Assembly: GCA_038373865.1 (NCBI GenBank)
Contig: JAXGGA010002832.1
Span: forward strand, 1 to 64,000
Source of the DNA: Uloborus plumipes
Taxonomy: Eukaryota; Arthropoda; Arachnida; Araneae; Uloboridae
Reading direction: 5' to 3'
DNA: 64,000 bases
Position numbers and translations under genes: made by a program. Below, piece by piece: positions 24,086-35,587 of the stretch. The notes under the pieces were generated by a model. That model was not told where the DNA came from, did not search any database, and was given only the letters and a program-made list of their open reading frames with translations. Positions within the stretch are counted from its first letter, which is position 1. Every line of letters begins with the position of its first letter.

Positions 24086-24476
24086 AGAGCCACTATTTGG
24101 ACATCCGAGTTTATTTATTGACAGCTACTTTCAGACAAATCAGTCAAGCAACGATCCAGCATGGAAAGCCACAGAAAGTAAATTTTTTTGCGAATTTATT
24201 TTTCATAAAATGAAACTATTTTAAAATGACTGGCTTAAAATTGATCACAGATGCCTTCCGTAATGTTAGTTTGCAAAAGTAAAGTCAAGTAAGGTCGTAT
24301 TTTGCTCACATATCTGCAAAATATCCCAAAAACAGGACGTTAAATAACTTAATAAATATGGCAACGGGGAACTATTTTAAGCCTAAAATGTATGTAAACC
24401 ATTCCAAGTAAGAGTTTTAAGCAGATAAAAATTGAAAAAAAAAATGTTAAAAAAAACTTGAGCATAAATGAGTTAA

Positions 24477-26092
24477 AGCCCTGAGTTCACTTATTATCTT
24501 ATTTTTCACTCGAATATTAAACATTCCAAAAAGTTGAGAAAAAAAACTCACTTTCACAATTCCTGCTCAATGCAGAAATCAAATCTGTTTCTGAGAATTC
24601 TCGAATCGCTATTGAATTGCACCCACGATATAACGTCAAAAGTAATTTCCGTAAATGTGTGTCGGGAAAATAACGGAAAGAGTATTGCTCAAAAATTGAT
24701 TAATTTACGGGAAAAAAATTAAAACAAACTATATTCTGACATAATAATAAAAAAACACATATTAACATTGATTAAATACTTAAGCAAAGTGTTGTCTTTT
24801 TTATTTTAATATTTACCTTAAGAATAACTACCAACGTTATATCCTTATCTTGTCGTTAATGTTTGTTATGAATCTTTTTAGAGATGCTTATTTTAAAATT
24901 GGGGTAAGTCTATTTTTCGAAATAGAGAGATATTTAAAGTAAGTAGTTCCAATAATCCTTTTTATTAATGAAGAGCTAGAACTTCTATCTCCAAAATATT
25001 AGGATTCTGAATCTTTTTAATTTTTAATTGTAGCAGTTAAAAATAGCATGTTAAATTATTACCTTAATTTTCAATGTTTTAAATAGGCGAGCGTCATTTT
25101 AAATTAAATGGCTGGTACAACAGTGTTGTCAGTTTTATGAATGAAATGTCGATGGTTCATTTATGAAACGGAAGTAGCTTTCACATGAAAACAGTCAAAT
25201 TGAGCTAAAATAAATACCCAACTACTGTTTCGACTTTGTAAAGGAAAACCTTCCTCGAATTTGCGCATGCGTCACGTCTTCTCTTATTCAGTCGAAATAG
25301 GGGTGATGATGACGATATACAGATTTTTGTTCTTTTGGGGGGGGATTTGGCTATAATTGTGCGGGTATTCTCAATCCAAAGTAAAAGGACAAGAATTAGA
25401 AGCGCAGAGGAACAGTAAACGAGAAACAAGAGACATCAAACACGCAAAAATTGAAAACTTTAGAAAGTGCACATCCCCTACCTGCCGCCTCTTTTTAAAA
25501 TGGAATCCTTCATGAGTGCCAGTCGCGGCTTTCAAGAACGAACAGTAGCTGACTCGCGAGAAGCATTTAGGTCTGACAACAGTAACTCTAAAAAACGAAT
25601 TTTATTGGTCATTTTTTGAGAAACAGGTACAAAGTGATTTGTTGTTTTTCGCGGAATTAAAAGAAAATGAAATAATGCCTTACTTTGTAGTTTTTTGAAG
25701 TGTTAAAGAAACAAGAAAAATATTACCAGAAAAAAAAGGAAATTAACCAGTGGAAAAAAGTATTCAAAAGCGACAAACATTGCAGGATCGAACCCGGGAT
25801 CTTCGCCATTCTAGCGCGAAGCGCTATCCTACCGGACCATGCTTCTTATTTACGAATGTTATTTATTGAAGCAATGTGGAATAAAAAAAAAATGAGAGAA
25901 ACAAATTTTAGACATTGGGTCTGTTTTTTGTCATTACCCGGTCTGATAAGCTTCAAAATGAGGGGTCAATCATGGAATTTGATAAACGAATATGGAAGAT
26001 CTCGCGTAGTGACAGTAAAAGAAGCTGCAGGGATAATTTTTAACGCGTTGTCCAACGTAAAGTTATAAAGATAACATTATGACTGTTTTCAA
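24477..26092. other. No recognisable gene apart from one tRNA-like repeat
   Basis: AT-rich DNA; the open frames lack known domains. A run of G at about 25337-25344 and a poly-A patch near 25725 are the only low-complexity tracts. The tRNA-like repeat is listed separately. Confidence 0.45.
25781..25845 (-). repeat. tRNA-like sequence, SINE-type
   Basis: The minus strand reads a D-arm-like GTCCGGTAGGAT (plus 25833-25844) and a B-box GGTTCGATCC (plus 25785-25794). The middle is GCGCTTCGCGC, which folds on itself and leaves no proper anticodon arm, and no acceptor stem is evident. Interpreted as a tRNA-derived repeat; a decayed tRNA gene is possible. Confidence 0.45.
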
Positions 26093-26094
26093 TA

Positions 26095-26440
26095 CACTGC
26101 AGAAAATGAAGCGTTGTTTTTACAGTATAATACTGGCAGCCGAGGTTCCAATTTAAAACTGAAAAGCACAGTAATAAACTGTAAAACTAGCAATTTTAGT
26201 TTCTCACTATAAAGTTAGCAATTTTACAGTTTATTGCCGTAAAATTTAGCTGTATTATACTGTAAAAACAATAGTGTAGTACTGGCAGCAGAGGTTTCAG
26301 TTTAAAACTAAAATACACGGTAATAAACTGTAAAATTAGCAATTCTGCAGTTTATTACTGTAAAATTAGCAAGTTTTACAGTTAAGTGCTATAAAATGAG
26401 CTGTATTATACTGTAAAAACAACATTCATTTTTTACAGTG
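26095..26440. mobile_element. TA-flanked MITE (CACTG...TTTTTACAGTATAATACTG family), copy 1
   Basis: The ends are CACTGCAGAAAATGAAG and CATTCATTTTTTACAGTG, with TA at 26093-26094 and 26441-26442. The interior repeats AATAAACTGTAAAATTAGCA several times in both orientations. A second copy lies at 53911-54320 in the putative intron of the secreted-protein gene. Confidence 0.8.
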
Positions 26441-27494
26441 TAGAAGTGAGTCATTTTTAAAATAAATAGCTGGTATAACAGTGTTGTCAGTTTCATGAAT
26501 GCACTTTCGAAGCTTCATTATGAAAGGCGCGCGAGTCATGAAAACAGTCAAGTTGAACTAAAATAAAAACCCCCAACTAACTAACCTTCGTGAAGTATTT
26601 GCTCCTGACAGTAGTAATTCAAAGATTCAAAATTTTTAATGGAATTTTTTTTAAAAACCGCGCACAAAGTTAATTATTATTCTTCGTTTTAAGTTAGGTG
26701 TGTGTAACCATTAAGGTTTTATGAACAGATGTTCATTTATTTTCACGAACTGAGTAAAACACTAGTGCTCTGAAATACACTGCTCGACATTGAAAATGCA
26801 ACACCAAGAAGGAGTAGTCAGAAATTGATGAAATTTGGTAAGAAGACAGAGACAGCATGGTACAATAAGTGATATTTATTTCAAAATAAATAAGCAAAAT
26901 TTAGAGCGAGGACGGCGTCAGCTCAGTAAGAAGTAGGACCACCGCGGACAGCGATGCACGAAGAAACACGTCTAGGCATGGAGTCAATACTGCTGTGGGC
27001 AGGTAAACGGCAGTATCTGCAAAAATGAGTTTTCGAGATAATTGAAGAAACGCGTTTTTGATTTCCCACAAAGATCAATAAAACATTGAACTTCGAACAT
27101 AGGCGATATAATATGTTTATACCGATATATTTTTTGGGTAATCGATTGAATTTTGATTTTGCAAGCGCATAGAGAGGTAAAGCAGATACTGCCGTTTACC
27201 TGCCCTTTTCACTCTAATTGTCATGCGGAATTGACTGGCAGTCGGCAGTAACTGCACAGTATGCTACTAAATGTCCAGTATTTACATATTCGACAACATG
27301 CGGAGTAGATATGTTATTACGAAATATATTATTGCATTGTGAATGATATGTTTTATTTAAAAATATACATGAATACCGTGTATCCACTCGATATAGATTT
27401 AATATAAACGAACGCAAAATATAATTAAAAAGTATAATGAGCTGGATTGTATTATGGAAAATATGAAGCAAAACTTGATGATTCTTCAGCCATT

Positions 27495-29120
27495 TTTACT
27501 TCCTTTTACTTTGTAAAGGAAGTATTGTGGTCACAAAGAAAATTTCACTCAAAATTCGGTCTAAATTTTGATTTTGCTCACCCCCGAATGAATGTTGAGT
27601 AGTTTTTTCGACCTATCAGCACATGCATATGTACCTACTAACATATAAGCAGCCGAAATATCCTTTTCGACCATGCCCCAGTTAATTACGACGAGTTTTC
27701 TCGTGACGTCTGTATGTACGTATGCATGTGCGTATGTATGTATGTTTGTATGTATGTGCGTATGTATGTATGTATGTCGCATAACTCAAAAACTATATGC
27801 CGTAGAAGCTTCTAGTTTGGTATGTAGGCTCTGAGGGTGGTCGTTGTGCACCTCCCCTTGTGGTTGCATTCGAATGTTCTCAAGGGGGTCTTTTACCCCT
27901 TTGTGGGGTAAATCAATGTTAATTTCAATGCAGATTGAGTGATGTGATTTGGTGCAACCACTTGGCGATATATCGCCAAACTTTTGGTCGCCAAGTGTTT
28001 GCCGCCAAGTTGGCGACAAATTTGGCGAAAAAATGATTTTTTTTAAAATTTGGATTCAATTTGGCGCTATTGGGCACATTTTGCGAAAAATTCACTGAAT
28101 CATGTTAAAATCGGCGATATTTAGAAAATAAATCATTGTAAAACATTATTTTGCATTGATTCGTGACAAACTAGGGATGTAAATGTTTGAATTGTTATCT
28201 TGCTTACACTAATGCACTATTTTAACACTTGAGGCATTTATTATGGAATTTAAACGTAAAAGGAAGTAGTGTGGCGTGCCCACCAGATGTTTTAAAATTA
28301 CTACAAATCAGTTAATGCTTTGTACTTTGCATCAAAACAAGAAATCACTTTGAGAAAAAGAGCGCTTGAAATGCTTGTTGTGCTGACGATTTTTTTCATA
28401 GTACTATTAAAAATGCAACAGCTAGGGATTAAACTGCAAAAACTATCGTCTGTTAGTATGAAAGCAACTGTAATTAAAAGAAAACAAAACAATGTAAATA
28501 AAATCATTTCATTGCTGCATTTTTGTTTGTCGTCTGCCAAGTTTGGCTTGTGTATCTTTGAAATCGTGAAAAATATTGTCTGCTAGTGGAGAGAAACTTT
28601 ATTTGAAAGAAAAACATGTGGTATGGACCCCACACTACTTCCTTTTACGTGTAAATTTTTTTAGTAGATGCCGTAAGTGTTAAAATAATGCTTGGAATGA
28701 GCAAGATGACAATTCAAACATTTACGCCCCAAATGTACCACGAAACAAAGCAAAAAATGATTTACAACAATTCATTTTCTAAATATCGCCGATTTTAACA
28801 TCATTCAGTGGATTTTTCGCAAAATACCGCCAATAGCGCTAAATTGAACCCTAACTCATAAAATAATTTTTTCGCCAAATTTGTCGCCAATTTGGCGATA
28901 TGTCACCAAGTTGGCGACAAGCACTTGGCGACTAAAAGCTTGGCGATATATCGCCAAGTGGTAACGCCAATTTATATCACTTCAGTCTGCTTTGATATTA
29001 ACACTGATTCACCCCAAAAGGAATAAAACACCCCCTTGGGAACATTCAAGTGCAACCAATGACCTCCCGTGACCTCCCATTAGGGCACCCCTACTTTCGC
29101 TTAGTTTAAGTACAAAGGAA
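27495..29120. repeat. Foldback element with TTGGCGA-rich arms
   Basis: The arms at about 27830-28260 and 28625-29075 are inverse to each other. Their hallmark is CTTGGCGATATATCGCCAA, itself a palindrome, in a cluster of TTGGCGA/TCGCCAA words at 27961-28025 and 28870-28965. The inner edges are ACGTAAAAGGAAGTAGTGTG (28254) and its inverse (about 28625-28650). The spacer is about 360 bp. A chance reading frame on each strand in the spacer has no known domain. Confidence 0.8.
27712..27778. repeat. GTAT microsatellite
   Basis: An imperfect (GTAT)n tract, written as CGTATGTATGTATGTTTGTA and continuing, precedes the phrase ATAACTCAAAAACTATATG, a combination common at the edges of arthropod interspersed repeats. 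Confidence 0.9.
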
Positions 29121-30599
29121 AACGGTTTTTGCGGCTTGATGCAAGTTTTGCACAGCGATTCATATTATGTTCATCCTGCAGACATGCAGATACTGCCGTT
29201 TACCTGCCCACAGCAACGAAAAATGCAGTTACTGCTAATTACCATTGGTTAAAAAACAGTTTTTTTTCATCGGAAACCAAAAAAAGATGCTTGTACCATA
29301 AAACTAATGTAACATAGATTTCAAAAATGCAAAAAAATGAAAATCGAAAAATTTGCAGTTACTGCCCTTTACCTGCCCACGGCAGAATAAGCCTGCGGAT
29401 GGTGTCCTGAGGGATGGCACTCCATTCCCTTTCAACCATTTGCCACAGTTCGTCCTCTGAACGAGGCAGTGACAGGTTCTGCAAACGGCGTCCAATCACG
29501 TCCCACACATGTTCGATTGGTGACAAGTCAGGAGAGTATGGTGGCCAGGAAAGCATCTGTACACCTCGTAGAGCATGTTGGCTGATTCGAGCACTGTGAG
29601 GCCGGGCGTTATCCTGTTGAAAAATTGCATTTGGCAGACCCTGAAGGTAGGGGATTGCCACCGGCCGCAGTACATTATCTACATATCGTTGGGCCGTCAT
29701 AGTGCCCCGAATACGAACTAGAGGTGATACGGAATTGTATGCAATAGCGCCCCAAACCATTATGCCACGTTGTCGCGCTGTGGGGCGTTCCACAGTTACT
29801 GCCGGATTCGATCTTTCTCCACGTCGACGCCACACACGTATGCGATGACTATCGCTGGACAAACAGAAGCGGGATTCATCTGAGAACACTACGGTTTGCC
29901 ATTCTGCCATCCACGTCGCTCTGGTCCGGCACCATTCCAAACGTTGGAGTCTGTGCTGTGAGGTCAATGGCAGTCTTCTTAGCGGGCGCCGTGATTGCAG
30001 GCCACGTGCAACCAGTCGACGGGAAATGGTTCTGGTCGACACAGGAACATCCAGGGTACCTTGCACGTGCTGCAGAATCGACGTACAAGTGACTTGCGGG
30101 TCCGCCACAGCTTGTCGGTGAATCCGTCGATCCAAGCGGTCTGACGTCACTCTGGCTGCACCTGCACCCCTCAATGTGGCTACATTTCCTCTTTCCAACC
30201 ATCTCCGACACAGCCGATGCACAGTGCTTGCATCCATGTGGGTATCAGCTGCAATTTGACGTATGGACCAACCTCCCCTTCTCAGTCCGATCACCATACC
30301 CCTTGTAAAGTCGTCTATATGCTGGAAGTGTCTTCGTTGAGGACGGCGTGGCATTTCCTCCTATCACACGTATCCTTCGAGACAAAAACCAAATTTCGCC
30401 GATAATTAGTCTGGCAGAAAAACCAACATGAACATAGCCCACTTTTCAACTTTATTCTCTTATATCTTACTTCACGTGCGTCGGAGAGCTGCGCATTTCA
30501 TATCATTTGCATAACTCAGTGACGTGCGTCTACGGTAAAATTTGCATGAATTTCTGACCACTCCTTCTTGGTGTTGCATTTTCAATGTCGAGCAGTGTA

Positions 30600-30974
30600 T
30601 AATTTAATGAAAGCAGTGGGAATCCATTATAAGAAAGAAAAACTTATGCGAAGATTTATAGTTAAGGTGACAGTGTAGCTCGAACGAAAAAATTATCAAA
30701 ATGCATTATTATTTCTTTTGTTCCTTTACGAAGAGGGAGCGATGAAATTTATGATAGAAAACTCGGTTGTGGGTACTAACAGGTTGAGAACCGCTGCTAT
30801 AAGAGGATGGTCAACTTTCCATTTTTCACTCCTATGACTGTTGGAGCAAATTTCCGCTTTATTTTGTAACCTTTTGAGTACCATAAGCTCCTTAGAAGAC
30901 GATTGAAATTTTCCATATTTTAAAGAAAAAAAAAATGTCAGTTTTTGGAATAATACCCCCTTTTTTTACTTATA
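30600..30974. other. No recognisable feature
   Basis: AT-rich sequence between two transposons; nothing conserved seen on either strand. Confidence 0.4.
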
Positions 30975-32052
30975 CAGTTTTAACCCTGCAATAACGAACC
31001 CTCAACAGGTCGGTCTAAGAGATCGCTATATCCGAGAGTTCGCTACATCCATCTTACAAAAAAAAAAAAAAAAACATTCCGTTTTGCTAAGATACTTCTT
31101 TAATGAACCTGTTAATTATGCGATAATAGTAATTAGAGTAATAAAATAAAGTATTATTGTGAACTATACTGTACTCAATAAGCAAATTACAAAAATTTAC
31201 AATTTTTTAAAAGTTATCCATAACATAGAAGAAAGGTGGTTTTTTAAGTTTCTAGCTTTTAAATTCTGCATGCATTTCGCAAAATTTTTAGTCAACTACT
31301 TCAAACAAATCCAAATCATGTTGATCTTAAGTTTCAGTCAAGAGAAAAAGAAAAAAAAAAAAGTTCAAAACATTGATAGCTGCCATTAGAATAAAAATAG
31401 AAAGACCTGGATATATCTTTTGCTTCTTTATAAGAATCAGGGTATCAGCCTTTAGTCAAGTTGTTCCCGTTAAATGTTTTTGAATTGTTCAGGAAAATAC
31501 CGAAACTCATAAAACCAAAGAAACTTTTTTGTACTAGCTTGACGTCAAAAAATATCTCCGATAAAACCTGTATAAAGTAGAATTTGTTTTAATTTTTAGA
31601 TCGCTATAGCGTATTCTCTAGCATTTGGAGATCGATACCCAGGGCCGAATTCAGCCCCATGCCGTCCCTAGGCAGATTTGAAATCAGCCTAGAGGCTATT
31701 TTTTCGTCTTCACAATTACTGTTTTACAAAAATAGATTGACTCGATTGAAAAATAGTTCATTTTCATAACATGTGTGAAAGAAAACATTATTAAATAAGA
31801 AGAAAAGGATGCCGCTATCGAAAATGAAAGAACAACTAATATTTTTCTTTCAAGAGTAACAATTTAAAAAAGTGAAACAAAGTTTGCCGCCCCTGAAAAT
31901 ATTCCGCTCTAAGCAGCTGCCTAGTCTGCTCTGTCGTTACCAGCGTCTGAAATTGACATTACAGACACAGGACTTCAGTTCGGGCTATTTAAAAGGTTGA
32001 CTACAACTAAGGAATCGCTATATCCCAGGCTCGCAATAGCGGGGTTCGACTG
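30975..32052. mobile_element. pogo/Tigger-like MITE
   Basis: The left end CAGTTTTAACCCTGCAATAA (TA before it at 30973) matches the inverse of the right end (CAGTCGAACCCCGCTATTGC read on the minus strand, ending 32052). Near both ends is ATCGCTATATCC. The right target TA is not preserved. A possible further insertion begins CAGGGCCGAATTCAGCCCC near 31641, but its partner end is uncertain. Confidence 0.55.
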
Positions 32053-33190
32053 CATTAAAATTCTGAAGGCTTCATAACATGAAAATAATACAATTTATAA
32101 TTATTTATATTCACTTATTTATAAAATAAACTGGAATTTATTGCCTATGTTACAGCTTAAGCAGGGAAGCTTTACATATTTTATTCAAGACTTAAAGCTT
32201 CACATTCTACGTTTTTAAAACGGGAAAAAAATGTCAACAAAACCATTTAATTCCTTTTGTTGTACATAATGCTGCTCATACTTCTCACCTAATAATCGTA
32301 ATTAACAAAAGGATTGACACATGAATGAAGCTTAACACCAAGCACCCTCCTCACTCACAGCATCTACTGCTGTGGTAACCATTGCAAGATATCAATGAAT
32401 AGTAAAAAAATTTTATTTTTTATTCATATTGAAATGCCTATTTAAAAATGCTGATTGCAAAATCGATAAGCTTTAAAATTTTACCCAAAGTATTTATTCT
32501 CAAACTTTCGTCGTTTTTGGAGCACCTCAAGACATACTTTTATTGTTTTAGCGTATGTCTATTTTAGAATAAAAATGGTTTATATTGGCCCTATTTGAAA
32601 TTAAAATTTTTTTTCCAAATGTCCTTATTAAAAAAAACAATTTTATGAAATTTTCTCATGTTTGCGACAGCTCAAGATGTGATTCATCATCTTCTTATAT
32701 TTGTTATAAACCATATTTACAACAAATAGCCACTTTTCCGCGAAATAACATTAAAACTTGATTTTACTCGTCTCATCTTTCTTTCTAGGCAAGGAATTGA
32801 TTCTGATGCTGGACTTCCCAAGAGTCAATAACCTTTTGGATCTTATCTGACTCCTTAGACATTAGGGGGATTAGCAACAGCAGCTTTAATAATCACCAAA
32901 AGTGATTTCGTGGCACCACTATCACTTGGCTGTTTGAAAAAAGAGGATTATGACTTTGTTTAATTCCTTCCAGCTGTTGAGAAAACTATGATTTTATGAG
33001 AAGACTACATAAACAGAAGAGTTCATAAAAAAAACTGCTGGCCTGTTAAAAAAAAACCTGAATTTTCAAGAAGTTTTTTACTGACTTTAACAGGGAATTT
33101 TCGTTTTCGCTTCAAAACTTATCTTTTCTTTAAAAAACGGAAATATTCCGTGAATCACCGAGTTGGAGAAACAAAAACGGAATTTCCTCG
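32053..33190. other. No recognisable feature
   Basis: AT-rich DNA; short frames without known domains. No inverted or tandem repeats beyond homopolymers. Confidence 0.45.
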
Positions 33191-33273
33191 TTTCTGTGGT
33201 TGTTGCGTATGCGTATTAATACTTCCTGAGAGAGACGGACTTTGTTTCTGTGGTTGTTGCGTATGAGTATTAA
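33191..33273. repeat. Short tandem repeat interrupted by the second Tc1 element
   Basis: TTTCTGTGGTTGTTGCGTAT occurs at 33191 and again at 33244, 53 bp apart, each followed by AGTATTAATAC or GCGTATTAATAC. After the transposon the sequence resumes at 34710 with CTTCCTGTGAGAGAAGGAC, matching CTTCCTGAGAGAGACGGAC at 33222. The transposon thus landed within a two- to three-unit array. Confidence 0.75.
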
Positions 33274-33275
33274 TA

Positions 33276-34707
33276 CACTGGCGGAAAAAAAAAAAATCCC
33301 AACACCGAGAAAGACTTGTGTTAGATAAACGAAATTTGGTAGGCGTGTTTATACAACTGAAAGATGACATCGATTGAAATTTCGCGTTCCGCGCATAAGT
33401 GTGGCGCAGCTGGCGTCACTCAGAACATGCAAATAAGGCTTGTTTTAAAAGCGTGTCGTGAAGCTCGTGTGTATTATTTTTCCGTGAAATTTGACGAATT
33501 GCACTCATGTTACCCAGGAATGCCTTTAAGAAGAAGAAGAAGCCATTTTCAACAGCTCACCGAGTTTAAACGAGGTCGTACAATTTGGCTACAAGAAGGT
33601 GGATTTTCATTTCGCGATATTGCAGAAAAACTTGGGTGGGAATGTTTCCACCATGCATGATTATTGGAAGCTATGGGCAAGGGATGGTACTACCTCAAGA
33701 AGATCGAGTTCCGAGCTGCCACGTGGCACGACTGAGAAGGAAGATCGCCGAATCTTGTGTACGGCTGTGGCGCATCGTACTGCATCTGCGGCTGATATTC
33801 GAGCTGTAGTTGGTACCGTCGTGAACCAAGGAACGGTAAGAAACTGTTTACTTCAAGGACAGCTCCGAGCCAGGCAGTCTGTAGCCAGTATTTTATTGAC
33901 TGCAAACCATTGCCTTTTCCGACGGCAGTGGTGCCACGACAGAGCTTACTGGAGGTCGGAGTGGAGGTCTGTTGTAATTTTTTGATGAAAACAGTTTTCG
34001 CCTTAGTGCCAGTGGTTGCTGTATATTGGTCAGAAGGAAGCCAGGGGACTGCCTGCATCCAAGCGGTCTACGACCTAGACACACGGGACCCACACCTAGA
34101 GTTATGGTCTCTGGAGCGATTTTCTACTACAGCAGGGGCATTCTTGTGGTTATCCCAAACTCAATGACTGAAAATTTGTCGTCAGTCTGGTAATTTAACC
34201 AGTAGTACAGCCCTTCATGAGTAACATTCAAGGGGGCGCTTTCCAACAGGATAACGCTCGCCCTCACATCGCTGCTGTAACGCAATGTACTCTACAGAGT
34301 GCTGACAGGTTACCATGACCTGCAAAATCACCAGGTATGTCTCCAATTGATAACGTATGGGATATCATGGTACGGTACCTCGAGCATCATCCACAGTCAG
34401 CAATGACGGTCCTAGTATTGACACAACAAGTGCAACAAGCATGGAACTCCATACTACAAAGTGACATTCGGCACCTGTATGACATAATGCATACACGCTT
34501 GCAGGCTTGCCTTCAAAATTCTGGAGGTTACACCCTCTACTAAATTAACATAATTTCACATTTGCACAGCATTTTCTTGAGCTTAAATTAGCCAGTGATC
34601 TTGTACATTTAATCAATTAAACATGTTAACTAGACAATTGCATTACCCAAATTTCATTACTCTACAGTAATTTTTTCTTGGTGTTGGGTTTTTTTTTCCC
34701 GCCAGTG
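33276..34707 (+). mobile_element. Decayed Tc1-like transposon
   Basis: The ends are CACTGGCGGAAAAAAA and the inverse of CACTGGCGGGAAAAAAAA, followed by CCCAACACC on both sides. TA flanks at 33274-33275 and 34708-34709. Length 1432 bp, normal for Tc1. The transposase is on the plus strand but broken. Confidence 0.92.
33520..34543 (+). pseudogene. Tc1-like transposase, broken by frameshifts and stops
   Basis: The start MPLRRRRSHFQQLTEFKRG (33520) and a helix-turn-helix are followed by a frameshift near 33650. The middle (RILCTAVAHRTASAADIRAV, then WRSEWRSVVIF) ends near 33985, and a further frameshift follows. Then come FQQDNARPH (Asp codon 34250-34252), an in-frame TGA where a Trp is expected, and SPIDNVWD with Asp at 34349-34351 in place of the usual Glu, before the tail ending GGYTLY at 34543. 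The spacing Asp to third residue is again 32. Domain order is that of the 26923-30354 transposase, but the protein cannot be made. Confidence 0.88.
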
Positions 34708-34789
34708 TACTTCCTGTGAGAGAAGGACTTCGTATTCTTCGCATTAGTCTGTGGTTGGAAAACATATACGCCACGCCGTATAAAAACAC

Positions 34790-35587
34790 TGCTTTCCAAA
34801 AAACATCACGTTCGAATGCACAATTTTAAATATCATGTATGCTGTGTCGTGATTTTTCTTGTGAAGCCATTTTGTTTTAATTTGAGATTGCTTTGAAAAG
34901 AACGTCGTGTCGGCTGGTTTCATAGCTTTCAAGTAACAATTATTTTGTGTCGTTCGTAAAATTGACTTGTGAAAAATGATTGGATCTTTTTATGCACCTG
35001 GAAGTCATGTGATGATTATGTACACCGTTTTTCCCTTGCACGACATTTTAAAGAAGATTTAGTTTATCAGTCCATAATTCATGGCAATGGATTCAATCAC
35101 TAGCTGTCGTGGCCGTCACGAAACTTTCTTCTATATCTATCTTATGAATTCCAGTTACAAAATAAAATACGTACTCGGCCGAATAATTGGAGACAGCTCC
35201 AATTTCCTAGTTATCGTAATGACCCTGCAAATGCAGAATCGATGAGGGAAATTGGAAATCATTGCAAAAGCCTTGTTTAGATTAATTGCAAACATTTCAT
35301 TTGTTAGTAAAAAGAAATTGGCATTAGTTAAAAATTTCAAATCATTGAAAGTTTTCAGCTGTTTTGATAATTAAATAGTGTGAAAGCGATTTTTTAATGA
35401 ATTAATTTTTCACATTGTTGACTAAGCGCAAAAATCACCCCACCCTCCCCCTGGGGCGATTGGCGCCAAAATTTAATCGATGCTTGCTTCCATATTGGGT
35501 TAGTGTTATTCCAAATTTTATTCAAATCTCAGCAATATTTCTCGAGATACAGTAGGTGCAATGACAAAATAAGCACTTTTGATTGAT
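34790..35587. other. No recognisable gene
   Basis: AT-rich DNA. From about 35430 it becomes the repeat-rich 5' part of the segment that ends with a Helitron-like terminus at 38199. No domain detected. Confidence 0.4.

Larger units (their letters stand above)
22719..24476. mobile_element. TTAA-flanked piggyBac-like non-autonomous element
   Basis: The left end TTAACCCATTTATGCCC begins at 22719. The right end at 24464-24476 reads GCATAAATGAGTTAA, inverse of TTAACTCATTTATGC. TTAA targets and 'CCCATTTATGCCC'-type ends are known from piggyBac-like MITEs. Inside are a long hairpin (22851-23267), a tRNA-like repeat and a retroelement tail. Related single ends are seen at 43108 (TTAACCCATTTATGAGCC) and 55026-55041. 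Confidence 0.6.
26990..29385. mobile_element. 2.4-kb insertion with AATA target duplication and iterated end motif
   Basis: The ends are CTGCTGTGGGCAGGTAAA and TTTACCTGCCCACGGCAG, with AATA at 26986-26989 and 29386-29389. The end motif (GCAGATACTGCCGTTTACCT) recurs internally near 27183-27207 and 29184-29208. The element therefore looks like two small end-to-end copies (26990-27207 and about 29184-29385) with a further element, the TTGGCGA foldback, between them. No transposase was seen. Superfamily not recognised. Confidence 0.75.
26923..30354 (-). pseudogene. Tc1-like transposase, frame split by an insertion near its 3' end
   Basis: The 5' part (30354 down to about 29390) encodes two helix-turn-helix regions (about residues 10-55 and 70-125) and the DDE core. 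Catalytic residues are Asp159 in FSDES (codon 29878-29880), Asp248 in QQDNARPH (29611-29613) and Glu281 in SPIEHVWD (29512-29514). Second Asp to Glu is 32 residues, two fewer than the usual DD34E. After residue RRLI the frame runs into the inserted element and stops at 29359. The missing tail, ending RGGPTSY and a stop at 26923, lies beyond the insertion. The two parts are in the same frame across the 4-bp target, giving 343 codons. The transposase was thus intact when it was hit. As it stands it would make a 331-residue protein with a foreign tail. Confidence 0.92.
26778..30597 (-). mobile_element. Young Tc1-like transposon, interrupted by a 2.4-kb insertion
   Basis: The terminal repeats of about 50 bp begin CACTGCTCGACATTGAAAAT at 26778 and end with its inverse at 30597, with TA on both sides (26776-26777 and 30598-30599). 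The first ~40 bp of the two ends match without a difference that I can see. Without the insertion at 26990-29385 the element would be about 1.42 kb, normal for Tc1. The transposase is on the minus strand. Confidence 0.95.

Noticed and set aside
25781..25845. Candidate functional tRNA gene
   Set aside because: The B box is good, but there is no closing acceptor stem or anticodon arm; SINE-like instead.
25700..26068. 122-codon open frame
   Set aside because: Overlaps the tRNA-like repeat on the other strand and shows no known domain.
31640..31955. Possible further hAT MITE (CAGGGCCGAATTCAG...)
   Set aside because: The opposite end matches poorly and no 8-bp duplication was found.
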